From NCBI RefSeq assembly GCF_000442515.1, contig NZ_AQPH01000006.1:1-64000 (forward strand): 64,000 nt of DNA. The letters run 5' to 3'. A program made the position numbers and the translations under genes. This document shows positions 1-9,419 of the stretch, one piece after another (within the stretch, counting starts at the first letter, position 1; every line of letters begins with the position of its first letter). The notes under the pieces were generated by a model. It saw only the letters and a list, made by a program, of their open reading frames with translations. It ran no database searches and had not been told where the DNA came from. The DNA comes from Magnetospirillum fulvum MGU-K5 (GTDB lineage: Bacteria > Pseudomonadota > Alphaproteobacteria > Rhodospirillales > Magnetospirillaceae).

Positions 1-16
1 GTCAAGTCAGCGCGGT

Positions 17-31
17 GGGGGCAAAGCCCCC
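17..31 (-). terminator. GC hairpin downstream of ftsZ
   Basis: A perfect 6-bp stem (GGGGGC/GCCCCC) with a 3-nt loop lies about 20 nt past the canonical ftsZ stop at 51-53. There is no T tract, so Rho-independent termination is uncertain. The stop codon of the frame as written (31-33) overlaps the edge of this hairpin. That fits the idea that the true stop is the upstream one. Confidence 0.35.
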
Positions 32-1605
32 TAAATGATCGTCAACGCTCTCAATTCGCCTGACGGCGCACGGAAGGCCGGAATGTCGAGATCCTCGCCC
101 GAGCGCGGCGCGGTCGGTTCACGACGGGCTTCCATCCGGGGCGCGGGGGCCTCGGGGGCGCGGGGAGCCGGTGCCGCCGGAGCCGGGGAGATGGCATGGC
201 GGCCGCGATTGACCAGACGATTGAGCAGGCTGCCAGCGCGGTGCGGTTCGGCTTGCGGGGCAGAATGCTGCGGCTGGCTGACCGGGGATTCGGCGATTTC
301 CGACACCGCCCGGTGCAGGCTGCCCATGTCCGGCTCGATCTCGTCGGCATAGCGGCCCGGCATCGGCCGGTTGAGGCTGGGTTCGGGGCGCAGGTCCGGT
401 TCGGCCCGCATCACCGGCTCGGCATGACGCAGGTCGATTTCGGGATCGCGGATCGCGGCCCGGGCTGCGGTTTGCGCAGCGGCGGCCGGAGCCTGAGCGG
501 CCGGGGGAACGGTCAGCTTCTGCGGGCGAAAGCTCGGCTGCGGCGCGGCCTGGGCGGCGGCGGCGGGCTGAGCGGGACGGGCGGCGGGCTGCTGCGGGGT
601 GCCGACCAGCGAGATCACCGTCGGCTTAGGCTGGGCGGCGGCTTCGCTGGCGATGCCGGTGGCGACGACCGAGACGCGGATCTGGCCGTTCAGCTTTTCG
701 TCGAAGGTCGAGCCGAAGATGATGTTGGCTTCGGGATCGACTTCGTCGCGGATGCGGTTGGCAGCCTCATCGACCTCGAACAGGGTCATGTCCATGCCGC
801 CGGTGATGTTGATGAGGACGCCCTTCGCGCCCTTCATCGACGTGTCGTCCAGCAGCGGGTTCGAAATCGCGGCTTCGGCGGCGTCGATCGCGCGCTTGTC
901 GCCCTCGGCCTCGCCGGTGCCCATCATCGCCTTGCCCATTTCGCTCATCACGGTACGGATGTCGGCGAAATCGAGGTTGATCAGGCCGGGCATGATCATC
1001 AGATCGGTGACGCCGCGCACGCCGGAATACAGCACGTCGTCGGCCATCTTGAAGGCGTCGGCGAAGGTGGTCCGTTCGGTGGCGACTCGGAACAGGTTCT
1101 GGTTGGGGATGATGATCAGCGTATCGACATATTGCTGCATCTCCTCAATGCCCTGTTCGGCAGTGCGCATCCGGTGCGCGCCTTCGAAATGGAAGGGCTT
1201 GGTCACCACGCCGACGGTCAGGATGCCCTGTTCGCGAGCGGCGCGCGCGATCACCGGCGCGGCGCCGGTGCCGGTGCCACCACCCATCCCGGCGGTGATG
1301 AACACCATGTTGGTGCCGTTGATCTGGGTGAGGATGTCTTCGATGCTTTCCTCGGCGGCGGCGCGGCCGACGTCGGGGCGCGACCCCGCGCCCAGGCCCT
1401 GGGTGACCTGAGTGCCGAGTTGAATCCGCCGCTCGGTGCGGCTCTGGCCCAGTGACTGGGCGTCGGTGTTGGCGACGATGAACTCGACGCCTTCCAACCG
1501 CGACTGGATCATGTTGTTGACGGCGTTGCCGCCGGCGCCGCCGACGCCGATGACGGTGATGCGAGGCTTCAGTTCTTCATTGGCTCCGGGAAGAAAGGTC
1601 AACAT
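31..1605 (-). CDS. ftsZ: Cell division GTPase FtsZ (C-terminal tail frameshifted)
   Basis: FtsZ is the tubulin-like GTPase that forms the cytokinetic ring. The tubulin signature GGGTGTG is at residues 108-114, and the T7 catalytic loop NLDFADIR is near residue 205. The GTPase core is followed by a long Ala/Pro-rich linker from about residue 320, as in other alphaproteobacteria. The frame as written ends [18 protein letters not shown]. Removing one base at 71 restores DIPAFLRRQAN and a stop at 51-53, which is the canonical alphaproteobacterial C-terminal peptide that binds FtsA and other partners. The real gene therefore probably spans 51-1605. It is the last gene of the dcw cluster, 64 nt after ftsA. 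Confidence 0.97.
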   Translation of the reverse strand: MLTFLPGANEELKPRITVIGVGGAGGNAVNNMIQSRLEGVEFIVANTDAQSLGQSRTERRIQLGTQVTQGLGAGSRPDVGRAAAEESIEDILTQINGTNMVFITAGMGGGTGTGAAPVIARAAREQGILTVGVVTKPFHFEGAHRMRTAEQGIEEMQQYVDTLIIIPNQNLFRVATERTTFADAFKMADDVLYSGVRGVTDLMIMPGLINLDFADIRTVMSEMGKAMMGTGEAEGDKRAIDAAEAAISNPLLDDTSMKGAKGVLINITGGMDMTLFEVDEAANRIRDEVDPEANIIFGSTFDEKLNGQIRVSVVATGIASEAAAQPKPTVISLVGTPQQPAARPAQPAAAAQAAPQPSFRPQKLTVPPAAQAPAAAAQTAARAAIRDPEIDLRHAEPVMRAEPDLRPEPSLNRPMPGRYADEIEPDMGSLHRAVSEIAESPVSQPQHSAPQAEPHRAGSLLNRLVNRGRHAISPAPAAPAPRAPEAPAPRMEARREPTAPRSGEDLDIPAFRAPSGELRALTII

Positions 1606-1669
1606 GTTTGGTCCTCCGCGCTGTTTTCGGCCGCTTCACCCTCGGCCGTATGATGAGATTTCGTCCGGG

Positions 1670-2920
1670 TCAAAAATTACGTTTCAACCAGCCTCCCAGC
1701 CTGCCCCAGGCCGAGCCGCCATCGCCGCCGACGCTGATCGCCGCCCGTCGTCCCCGGCTGGGGGTGGGGGTATGGACCAGCGCATAGCGGATCAGACCGG
1801 CGCAGCCCGAAAATGCAGGGCCTCCGGTCGCTTCGGGCAGTCCCTGCAACCCGACGGGCCGCCCGAGACGCACCTGCTTGTCGAGCACCAGACCGGCCAG
1901 GTCGCGGGCGCCCTGCATCTGGCTGGCTCCGCCGGTCAGAACCACCCGGCGTCCAGCCATCTTGTCGAACCCGCCCTGTTCGAGCCGGGTGCGAACCAGT
2001 TCAAACGTCTCTTCCAGCCGGGGCTGGATGATCTGGATCAGCATCGAGCGGGGCACCTGATTGCTGGCCCCGTCCTCGTCCTCGCCGACCAGCGGCACCT
2101 TCAGGATTTCACGGTCGTCCGACGGCGTCGGGATCGCCGAGCCGTACAGCGTCTTCATCCGCTCGGCCTGAGCCACCGGGGTCGACAGGCCACGGGCGAT
2201 ATCGCTGGTGACGTGGGCACCGCCGATCGGAATCACGTCGGTATGGATCAATTGTCCGGCCAGGAACACCGCGATCGAGGTGGTGCCGCCGCCCATGTCG
2301 ATGCAGGTGACGCCCAGATCCTTTTCGTCATCGACAAGGCAGGCCAGACCGGCGGCATAGGGGCTGACGACGCGCGCCTCGATATCGAGGTGGCAGCGAT
2401 TGACGACGGTGGTCAGATTGCGGACCGGGCCGATCGCGGCCGAGATCACGTGGATCGCGACGCCCAGGCGGTCGCCGAACATCCCGCGCGGGTCCTTGAT
2501 CCCCTCATTGCCGTCGATGGTGTAATCGACTGGAATGGCGTGGATCAGTTCGCGGTCGGGGCTTTCGTGATGGGCGCGGCCGTGATCGAGCATCCGGCGG
2601 ATGTCGGCCTCGTTGACCGGATGGCCGTTCATCGCCACTTCGACCTTGACGTTGGCCGAGCCGGGCAGCCCGCCCGAGACGTTGACGACGACGGCGCGCA
2701 CCCGCTCGCCCGCCATGTCCTCGGCGGCATCGACCGAGGCGCGGATCGAGGTTTCCAGTTCCTCCATATCGACCACCGCACCGTTGCGCATTCCGCGCGC
2801 CAGTTGATGGCCGATTCCGACAATGCGCGGCGTGCCGTCGTCCTGGACGCGCGCGATGAAGCAGCACACCTTGGCCGTGCCGACATCCAAAGCTGCGATC
2901 AGTCCGTTCCGTACAGCCAC
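1670..2920 (-). CDS. ftsA: Cell division actin-like ATPase FtsA
   Basis: FtsA is the actin-fold ATPase that tethers FtsZ to the inner membrane. The N-terminal ATPase motif AALDVGTAKVCC and the phosphate-2 motif CIDMGGGTTS are visible. The C-terminus GRLGGWLKRNF is the amphipathic membrane-targeting helix. A GTG start at 2920 is chosen because AAGGAGG lies 6 nt upstream and homologues begin close to this point. An in-frame ATG at 2944 would overlap ftsQ. The product is 416 aa, normal for the family. The start lies one base after the ftsQ stop, which suggests translational coupling. Confidence 0.96.
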   Translation of the reverse strand: MAVRNGLIAALDVGTAKVCCFIARVQDDGTPRIVGIGHQLARGMRNGAVVDMEELETSIRASVDAAEDMAGERVRAVVVNVSGGLPGSANVKVEVAMNGHPVNEADIRRMLDHGRAHHESPDRELIHAIPVDYTIDGNEGIKDPRGMFGDRLGVAIHVISAAIGPVRNLTTVVNRCHLDIEARVVSPYAAGLACLVDDEKDLGVTCIDMGGGTTSIAVFLAGQLIHTDVIPIGGAHVTSDIARGLSTPVAQAERMKTLYGSAIPTPSDDREILKVPLVGEDEDGASNQVPRSMLIQIIQPRLEETFELVRTRLEQGGFDKMAGRRVVLTGGASQMQGARDLAGLVLDKQVRLGRPVGLQGLPEATGGPAFSGCAGLIRYALVHTPTPSRGRRAAISVGGDGGSAWGRLGGWLKRNF

Positions 2921-2921
2921 G

Positions 2922-3908
2922 TCAGTCCTCCTTTCCCAATCCAAGCGCGGGCGGCGGCGGCGGCGAAGCCTGCGGCGGGCGCTCCGCGCTTTGCGGCAGG
3001 TCGCGTCCGGGCCGCAACACCAGCCGGTCGGGGACGCGCATGTCGATCATCGCCAGCGGGCGGCTGGCCAGTCCTTTCGAACGCTCCAGTTCGGCCAGTC
3101 GGCTCCACGCCGCTTCCGGCTCGATTTCGGGCAGCCGCACCTCGACCCCGGTGCGGATATCGTCCAGGGTCAGGTTCCAACGGCGGTTGCCGACCCGGGT
3201 CGCCGCCTTGACCCGGACCGCGAGGTCGGGTTCGGACGACAGCATCGTCAGCAATTCGTCGGCCCGCGCCCCGGCCCCTTCGCCGACGACGAGCGGCAAA
3301 TCCTCGAAGCCCTCGATGCTGCCGGGGATCACCTTGCCGTCGCGATCGACCAGGGTGTAGGTGCCTTCGTACTGCCACAGCGCCACCGGCTCGCGCTCGA
3401 CGATCACCAGATGCAGGCTGCCGGGCAGGCGGCGTTCGATCACCGCAGCGCGGATGCCGGGCAGCGCTTCCAGCCGGTCGCGGGCGGCGGCGATGTCCAG
3501 GCCCAGGATCGGGTCGCCATGGCGGGCCCCCAGCGCGGTGACGATCTGGTCGGTCGGAATGCGGCGGCGTCCGGCGACGGTAATCTCGGTGGTGCGGAAC
3601 CCGGCCAGGGCGGTCAGATGCAGCACGGATTCGCCGGTGTCGCGCCACGTCCGCTGTAGGACGCCGGACTGCCACACCGAGGCGCTGGCGACGAACAAAG
3701 CGGTGGCGGCGACGCCGATCGCGGCGAATTTCTGCACCGGGGTCAGATCGAACCGGAAGCGCTGGGCGCGGCGGCGGCCACGCGGAGCGGCGGCGCGCGT
3801 CTGTTTCGGCTGTTTCGGCTGACGCGGCGTCTTGGGCGGGCGCGGCGGCTCGCTCGACCGCACGCCGGGGCGGTCGTCGGGGGTGATCACGATGTCGGCG
3901 GCGCTCAT
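2922..3908 (-). CDS. ftsQ: Cell division protein FtsQ
   Basis: FtsQ is a bitopic divisome protein that links FtsA/FtsK to the FtsBL-FtsWI synthase. The product is 328 aa with a basic, proline-rich cytoplasmic N-terminus (about residues 15-55). One membrane segment (KFAAIGVAATALFVASASVW) follows, then a POTRA domain (FRTTEITVAGRRRIPTDQIV) and the FtsQ domain (LPGSLHLVIVEREPVALW). The ATG at 3908 overlaps the ddl stop (ATGA). An upstream in-frame ATG at 3917 is possible but lies inside ddl. Confidence 0.94.
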   Translation of the reverse strand: MSAADIVITPDDRPGVRSSEPPRPPKTPRQPKQPKQTRAAAPRGRRRAQRFRFDLTPVQKFAAIGVAATALFVASASVWQSGVLQRTWRDTGESVLHLTALAGFRTTEITVAGRRRIPTDQIVTALGARHGDPILGLDIAAARDRLEALPGIRAAVIERRLPGSLHLVIVEREPVALWQYEGTYTLVDRDGKVIPGSIEGFEDLPLVVGEGAGARADELLTMLSSEPDLAVRVKAATRVGNRRWNLTLDDIRTGVEVRLPEIEPEAAWSRLAELERSKGLASRPLAMIDMRVPDRLVLRPGRDLPQSAERPPQASPPPPPALGLGKED

Positions 3909-4822
3909 GCGTCGCATTGGGCGTTCTCCACCATCCAGCGAACCAGTTCGGGAAAGGAGATCCCGGCGTGGGCCGCGATATCGGGCACCAGCGAGGTTGC
4001 GGTCATTCCTGGCTGCGTGTTGACTTCGAGCAGCACCAGCCGCGGTGCCTCGCCCGGTCGGGTATCGTCGTAGCGCAGGTCGGCCCGCGACACCCCACGG
4101 CACCCCAAGGCCCGATGCGCCGCCAGGGCCAGCCGTCCGGCTTCGGCGGTATCTTCGGGCGGCAGCGGCGCCGGCATGATGTGGCGCGAACCGCCGGGAG
4201 CATACTTTGCATCGTAGTCATAAAAACCATGCTCGGATGTGATCTCAAGCACACCCAGCGCCCGGTCGCCCATCACCGCCACGGTCAGTTCGCGGCCGGG
4301 AATAAAGGCTTCGACCAACACTTCGGTCCCCTCGAACGGCCAGTCCGCCAGCGGGTCGGCATTGCCGCCGTCGCGGACGATATGAACGCCGACCGACGAG
4401 CCTTCATTGAGCGGCTTGACGACATAGGGGCGGGGCAGGGGGGGCGCCTCGCCCCGGCGCACCACCTGTCCTTCGGCCACCGGCAGACCGGCGACGGCGA
4501 ACAGCCGCCGCGCATAGGCTTTGTCCATCGCCGCCGCCGAGGCCAGCAGTCCGGAATGGGTATAAGGCAGTCCCAACAGATTCAAAATGCCCTGGACGCA
4601 GCCATCCTCGCCAAAACGGCCATGCAACGCGTTGAACACCACATCGGGGCGAGAGGCGCGAAGATCGCTGATCAAAGTGGCGGGATCGTGGCCGCATTCG
4701 ACCAGGGTGACGACATATCCCGCCTGTTCCAGCGCCGCGCCGACCGCCTGACCCGACCGCAGCGAGACGTCGCGCTCGGACGACGCGCCCCCCATCAGGA
4801 CGGAAACCCGAACCGCGCTCAT
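3905..4822 (-). CDS. ddl: D-alanine--D-alanine ligase
   Basis: This is an ATP-grasp ligase that makes D-Ala-D-Ala, the substrate of MurF. The product is 305 aa. The N-terminal domain starts VSVLMGGASSERDVSLRSG, and the ATP-grasp core carries YVVKPLNEGSSVGVHIV. The C-terminal metal and substrate motif LLEVNTQPGMT is intact. The ATG overlaps the murB stop (ATGA). The reading frame stays open far upstream through murB, but this start is fixed by homology and by the overlap. Confidence 0.96.
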   Translation of the reverse strand: MSAVRVSVLMGGASSERDVSLRSGQAVGAALEQAGYVVTLVECGHDPATLISDLRASRPDVVFNALHGRFGEDGCVQGILNLLGLPYTHSGLLASAAAMDKAYARRLFAVAGLPVAEGQVVRRGEAPPLPRPYVVKPLNEGSSVGVHIVRDGGNADPLADWPFEGTEVLVEAFIPGRELTVAVMGDRALGVLEITSEHGFYDYDAKYAPGGSRHIMPAPLPPEDTAEAGRLALAAHRALGCRGVSRADLRYDDTRPGEAPRLVLLEVNTQPGMTATSLVPDIAAHAGISFPELVRWMVENAQCDA

Positions 4823-5739
4823 GCCCTCACTCCAATCCGACGAATTTCCCAATGCAGATCGATCCCGCTGGTCTCGAAGACGCGGCGGCGAACCTCTTCG
4901 CCCAAATCCTCGATTTCGGCGGCGGTGGCTTCGCCCAGATTGATCAGGAAGTTGCAATGTTTCTCCGACACCCGCGCGCCGCCTCGGGTCAGGCCCCGGC
5001 ATCCGGCGGCGTCGATCAGCTTCCAGGCGCTTTCGCCCGGCGGGTTGGCGAAGGTCGAACCGCCGGTGCGCGACCGCTGCGGCTGGGCCTCCTCGCGGGC
5101 GGTACGAATCTGTTCCATCCGGAGCGCGATCGCCTCGGGCTGGTCGGGACTGGCGGCCAAGGTGGCCGACAGCACGATCGCATCCTCGGGCAGCGACGAG
5201 CGGCGATAGCCCAGTCCCATCTCCGCCGCGTCCAGCCTGCGGGTCTGACCGGCACGGTCGAGCACCAGGGCAGAGCCGATCACGTCCTTGATCTCGCGCC
5301 CGAACGCGCCCGCATTCATCCGCACCGCGCCGCCGATCGTACCGGGAATCCCCGACAGGAATTCCAGACCGGCCAGTCCGGCGGCTTCGGCATGACGCGA
5401 CACAGTGAGGTCCAGCGCCCCGGCACCGACCTCGAATCCGTTTTCGGTTTGGGTGATCGCGGCAAAGGCGGGGCCCAGCCGGATCACCGCGCCGGGAATG
5501 CCGCCGTCGCGGACCAGCAGGTTCGACCCGGCCCCGATCATCGTCACCGGCACCTCGGACGGCAACGCCGCCAGGAAGGTGGCCAGATCCTCGGCATCGG
5601 CGGGGCGGAACAGCAACTCGGCCGGACCGCCGACGCGGAACCAGGTATAGGGGGCCAGCGGCGCGTCGGGGGTCACCCGCCCGCGCAAGGGCGGCAGCGC
5701 ATCGCGCCAATCGGCGGCGGGTGAGCGGGCAGCCATCAT
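4819..5739 (-). CDS. murB: UDP-N-acetylmuramate dehydrogenase (MurB, type I)
   Basis: MurB is the cytosolic FAD enzyme that reduces UDP-GlcNAc-enolpyruvate to UDP-MurNAc with NADPH. The FAD-binding region [15 protein letters not shown], the [16 protein letters not shown] stretch and the catalytic Ser in [12 protein letters not shown] are all present. Length is about 306 aa. The start is ATGATG; the first ATG (5739) overlaps the murC stop and the second (5736) follows at once. GGAGGA lies just upstream and would serve either. Confidence 0.95.
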   Translation of the reverse strand: MMAARSPAADWRDALPPLRGRVTPDAPLAPYTWFRVGGPAELLFRPADAEDLATFLAALPSEVPVTMIGAGSNLLVRDGGIPGAVIRLGPAFAAITQTENGFEVGAGALDLTVSRHAEAAGLAGLEFLSGIPGTIGGAVRMNAGAFGREIKDVIGSALVLDRAGQTRRLDAAEMGLGYRRSSLPEDAIVLSATLAASPDQPEAIALRMEQIRTAREEAQPQRSRTGGSTFANPPGESAWKLIDAAGCRGLTRGGARVSEKHCNFLINLGEATAAEIEDLGEEVRRRVFETSGIDLHWEIRRIGVRA

Positions 5740-7172
5740 TCGCCGTCCTCCAATTCCGCCGGGGCCACGGTCAGCGCCGCCAAATCGGCGGGCAGAGCGT
5801 GCGCCCAATTGGTGATCGATCCGGCTCCCAGGCACACCACCATGTCGCCCGGCCGCGCCACCTCGTGGACGATCCCGGCCAGCGCCTTCGGCTCGGGCAG
5901 GGCCAGCACGTTGCGGTGGCCGTGCTCGCGCAGCGCCCGGACCAGGGCGTCGCGGTCGATGCCGGGGATCGGAGCCTCGCCCGCGGCATAGACGTCGGCG
6001 ACGATCACGGTATCGGCGTTGTTGAAGCAGGTGCAGAACTCGGCCATCAGATTTTCCAGCCGCGAATAGCGGTGGGGCTGGACTACGGCGATCACCTGTC
6101 CGGCGCTGGCGCTGCGGGCCGCCTTCAACACCGCCGCGATCTCGACCGGGTGGTGGCCGTAATCGTCGATGACGGTGATGCCGTTGGTTTCGCCGACCCG
6201 GGTAAAGCGGCGCTTGACGCCCGAGAAGCCGCCCAGCGCCCGGCGCACGATGTCGTTGGGCAAGCCAAGCTCGACCGCTACCGCGATCGCCGCCAGCGAG
6301 TTCTGGACATTGTGCTCGCCGAACATCGGCAGGGTCAGCCCGGCGATGGTGCGCGACTGGCCGGTAACGCGGTCGGTGATCGCGACGTCATAGCGGGCAC
6401 CGTCGCCCCCGAAGGTGACGTTGACGGCGCGGACCATCGCCTGGGGCGAGAAGCCATAGGTGACGATCTTGCGGTCGGGAACGCGGGCGATCAGGGTCTG
6501 CACCTCGGGATGGTCGATGCACAACGCGGCAAAGCCATAGAACGGAATGCTTTCGACGAAGCTGCGGAAGGCATCGCGCAGCCGGTCGAAGGTGCCGTAA
6601 TGGTCCATATGCTCGGGGTCGATATTGGTGACGACCACGGCGGTCGAGGGCAGCTTGAGGAAGCTGCCGTCGGATTCGTCGGCCTCGACCACCATCCAGT
6701 CGCTGGCACCCAGCCGGGCGTTGGTGCCATAGGCGTTGATGATGCCGCCATTGATGACGGTGGGATCAAGCCGGGCCGCTTCCAGCAGCGCCGCGATCAG
6801 CGAGGTGGTGGTGGTCTTGCCGTGAGTACCGCCGATCGCGATCGCGTTTTTCAGCCGCATCAGCTCGGCCAGCATTTCGGCGCGGCGGACCACCGGCACC
6901 AGCCGCGAGCGGGCGGCGGCGACTTCGGGATTGTCGGGCTTGACCGCCGACGAGATCACGACAACGCGGGCATCGCCCAACGCCTCGGCGCTGTGACCGA
7001 TCCGGACCGGAATGCCCATCTTGCGCAGCCGCTCGACATTGTAATTGTCGGCGATGTCGGTTCCCTGCACGGCATAGCCGAGATTGTGCAGAATCTCGGC
7101 GATACCGGACATGCCGATGCCGCCGATGCCGACGAAGTGAATGGTGCCGATGGACAGCGGCATGGTCCGCAT
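5736..7172 (-). CDS. murC: UDP-N-acetylmuramate--L-alanine ligase
   Basis: MurC adds L-Ala to UDP-MurNAc, the first amino acid of the stem peptide. The product is 478 aa with the Mur-ligase three-domain layout. The N-terminal Rossmann motif is [16 protein letters not shown], the P-loop is [14 protein letters not shown], and the central motif [11 protein letters not shown] is present. The start at 7172 (MRTMPLSIG) has GAGGAA 9 nt upstream; ATG 7163 is an alternative. Two bases of the ATG-stop overlap with murB suggest coupling. Confidence 0.96.
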   Translation of the reverse strand: MRTMPLSIGTIHFVGIGGIGMSGIAEILHNLGYAVQGTDIADNYNVERLRKMGIPVRIGHSAEALGDARVVVISSAVKPDNPEVAAARSRLVPVVRRAEMLAELMRLKNAIAIGGTHGKTTTTSLIAALLEAARLDPTVINGGIINAYGTNARLGASDWMVVEADESDGSFLKLPSTAVVVTNIDPEHMDHYGTFDRLRDAFRSFVESIPFYGFAALCIDHPEVQTLIARVPDRKIVTYGFSPQAMVRAVNVTFGGDGARYDVAITDRVTGQSRTIAGLTLPMFGEHNVQNSLAAIAVAVELGLPNDIVRRALGGFSGVKRRFTRVGETNGITVIDDYGHHPVEIAAVLKAARSASAGQVIAVVQPHRYSRLENLMAEFCTCFNNADTVIVADVYAAGEAPIPGIDRDALVRALREHGHRNVLALPEPKALAGIVHEVARPGDMVVCLGAGSITNWAHALPADLAALTVAPAELEDGE

Positions 7173-7176
7173 GAAA

Positions 7177-8292
7177 CTAGTTCCTCGTATCGGTCGGAAT
7201 CTGAGCGACGACGAGGTCGGCCAGACTTTGAGCGGCATCGGCACGACCGGCGCGGGCAGCGCAATCGGCGGTACGGGCCAGGGTTTCGGGGGACTGGAAC
7301 AGCCCGATCAGCCGGGCCGCCAGCGAGTCGGCGGTAAAACCATCCTGCGGCATCAGCCACGCCCCGCCATGCTCTTCGACGGCATGGGCGTTGGCGGTCT
7401 GGTGGTCGTCGATGGCGTAGGGGTAGGGGACCAGGATCGCCGGGCGACCCAGCGCGGTCAGTTCGGCCACGGTCGAGGCGCCGGACCGGGCGATCACCAG
7501 ATGGGCGGCGGCGATCCGTTCGGGCGCGTCGGCGAAGAAGGTCTGCAAGGTCGCCTTGACCCCGTTGGCGCGATAGGCGGCCTCGACCGCCTCCAGATCC
7601 TCGGGGCGGCATTGCTGGGCGACGTCAAGGCGCTGTTTCAGCCCCTCGGGCAACAGCGCCAGTGCGGCCGGAACCACCTCGGACAGCACCCGCGCTCCCT
7701 GGCTGCCGCCCAGGATCAGCAGCCGGACCGGCCCGCTTTCGTCCAGCGGCGGATAGGGGGTGTCGCGCAACGCGGCAATCGCCGCCCGCACCGGCATTCC
7801 GGTATGGATCAGCTTCGCGGTCAGGCGCGGGTCGACATGCGAGACCTCGGGATACGAGGTGGCGATGCGGCCGACCCGGTTGGCCAGCAGCCGGTTGGCG
7901 CGGCCCAGCACCGCATTCTGCTCGTGCAGCACGGTGGGCAGACCGGCCATCGTCGCCGCCACCATCCCCGGCACCGAGGCATAGCCGCCGAATCCGACCA
8001 CCACCGCAGGCTCCAGCCGCTTCAGCAGCGAGCGGGCCTGGAGAATCCCCACCCCCAACTCGGCGGCGGCGCGCAGCCGGGCCAACGGCCCGCGTCCGGC
8101 CAGCCCGCCCGCGCTGATGCGGTGGGTCTCCAACTGGCCCAGCGTGCCGCCATAGGCTTCGCCGCGACGGTCGGTGACCAGGGCGAGACGGTGGCCGCGC
8201 GCCAGCAGAACCCCGGCCAGTGCTTCGGCGGGAAAGACGTGCCCCCCGGTTCCCCCGGCGGCAAGGACGATCAGCTTTTGGGTCGCGCTCAT
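7177..8292 (-). CDS. murG: Lipid II synthase glycosyltransferase MurG
   Basis: MurG is the GT28 enzyme at the inner face of the membrane. It transfers GlcNAc from UDP-GlcNAc to lipid I, giving lipid II. The product is 371 aa. The N-terminal glycine-rich motif [16 protein letters not shown] binds the lipid substrate. [15 protein letters not shown] and the C-terminal donor-site region [18 protein letters not shown] are typical. The ATG at 8292 overlaps the ftsW stop. Confidence 0.96.
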   Translation of the reverse strand: MSATQKLIVLAAGGTGGHVFPAEALAGVLLARGHRLALVTDRRGEAYGGTLGQLETHRISAGGLAGRGPLARLRAAAELGVGILQARSLLKRLEPAVVVGFGGYASVPGMVAATMAGLPTVLHEQNAVLGRANRLLANRVGRIATSYPEVSHVDPRLTAKLIHTGMPVRAAIAALRDTPYPPLDESGPVRLLILGGSQGARVLSEVVPAALALLPEGLKQRLDVAQQCRPEDLEAVEAAYRANGVKATLQTFFADAPERIAAAHLVIARSGASTVAELTALGRPAILVPYPYAIDDHQTANAHAVEEHGGAWLMPQDGFTADSLAARLIGLFQSPETLARTADCAARAGRADAAQSLADLVVAQIPTDTRN

Positions 8293-9419
8293 GCGTCCAA
8301 TCCTTCGCGGCCATAACGGGTGCGGGTCAGAGCCAGCACCATTCCCATTCCCAACGCCAGCGCCAGCATCGACGAGCCGCCATAGGAGATGAACGGCAGC
8401 GTCATCCCCTTGGCGGGCATCAGACGCAGCGTCGAGGCCATGTTGACGATCGCCTGCATCCCGAACTGGACCAGCAGCCCGGCGGTCGCCAGCACGACGA
8501 ACAGATTGTCTTCCTTGACGAGGCGGGCGAGGCCGCGCAGCACGATGAAGGCGAACAGCAGCACCACCAGCAGGCACAGCAGCAGGCCGAATTCCTCGCC
8601 GCCGACCGCCAGGATGAAGTCGGTATGGGCGTCGGGCAGCACCAGCTTGACCTTGCCCTCGCCGGGACCGCGCCCGAACAGGCCGCCATTGCGGAAGGCG
8701 CTGAGCGCCGTTGTCACCTGATAGGCGTCGCCCGCCGACGGGTCGAGGAAGCGATCAACCCGCGACTGGACGTGGGGGAAGAAGTGATAGGCCACCACCG
8801 CGCCGACCGGGGCCGCCAGTCCCAGCGCCACCACCCACAGGATCGGCAGACCGGCCAGGAAGAACTGGACTGCCCAGATCGCCGCCAGGATCACGGTCTG
8901 GCCGACATCGGGCTGGATCAGCAACAACAGCGCGGTCAGGCCGAACAACCCGGTGGCGATGATCCGGCCGGGGAAACCCGGCTCCAGCCGGGCCGAGGCG
9001 AACATCCAGGCGGCGACGACGGCAAAGAACGGTTTGGCGAATTCCGACGGCTGCACCGACAGGCCGCCCAGCGACAACCAGCGTCGTGCGCCCTTGACCT
9101 CGGCCCCTAGCACCGGCACCAGCGCCAGCAGCACCAGCGAAACCAGCAGCCCGACCACCGCCGTCCGCCGCACCTGTTTTGGCGTCAGCAGCGAAATCCC
9201 CAGCATCAGAACCACCGCCGGGGTGAGGAAGACGAACTGGCGGCGGACAAAGTGAAAGCTTTGCGCGCCAATCCGTTCGGCCACCGCCGGGCTGGCCGCC
9301 ATCGTCAACAGCGCGCCGACCGCGATCAGCAGCAACAGCGCGGCGATGGTCCAGCGATCGACCGTCCACCACCAGCGGCCCAGAACAGAGGTATCGGTGC
9401 GGCCGAAGGTGACGCTCAT
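8289..9419 (-). CDS. ftsW: SEDS glycosyltransferase FtsW
   Basis: FtsW is the SEDS-family septal peptidoglycan polymerase that works with FtsI. The product is 376 aa with about ten hydrophobic segments. SEDS landmarks include KGARRWLSLGGLSVQPSEFA, the LPDAHTDFILAVGGEEFG loop, and the C-terminal PFISYGGSSMLALALGMG. The start ATG overlaps the murD stop by four bases. Confidence 0.95.
   Translation of the reverse strand: MSVTFGRTDTSVLGRWWWTVDRWTIAALLLLIAVGALLTMAASPAVAERIGAQSFHFVRRQFVFLTPAVVLMLGISLLTPKQVRRTAVVGLLVSLVLLALVPVLGAEVKGARRWLSLGGLSVQPSEFAKPFFAVVAAWMFASARLEPGFPGRIIATGLFGLTALLLLIQPDVGQTVILAAIWAVQFFLAGLPILWVVALGLAAPVGAVVAYHFFPHVQSRVDRFLDPSAGDAYQVTTALSAFRNGGLFGRGPGEGKVKLVLPDAHTDFILAVGGEEFGLLLCLLVVLLFAFIVLRGLARLVKEDNLFVVLATAGLLVQFGMQAIVNMASTLRLMPAKGMTLPFISYGGSSMLALALGMGMVLALTRTRYGREGLDA

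Noticed and set aside
4823-5710. Upstream extension of the ddl frame
   Set aside because: It overlaps murB in another frame and shows no homology; the ATG at 4822 with its ATGA overlap is the natural start.
5721-7337. Open plus-strand frame opposite murC
   Set aside because: It is antisense to a clear Mur ligase and its composition is that of a shadow frame.
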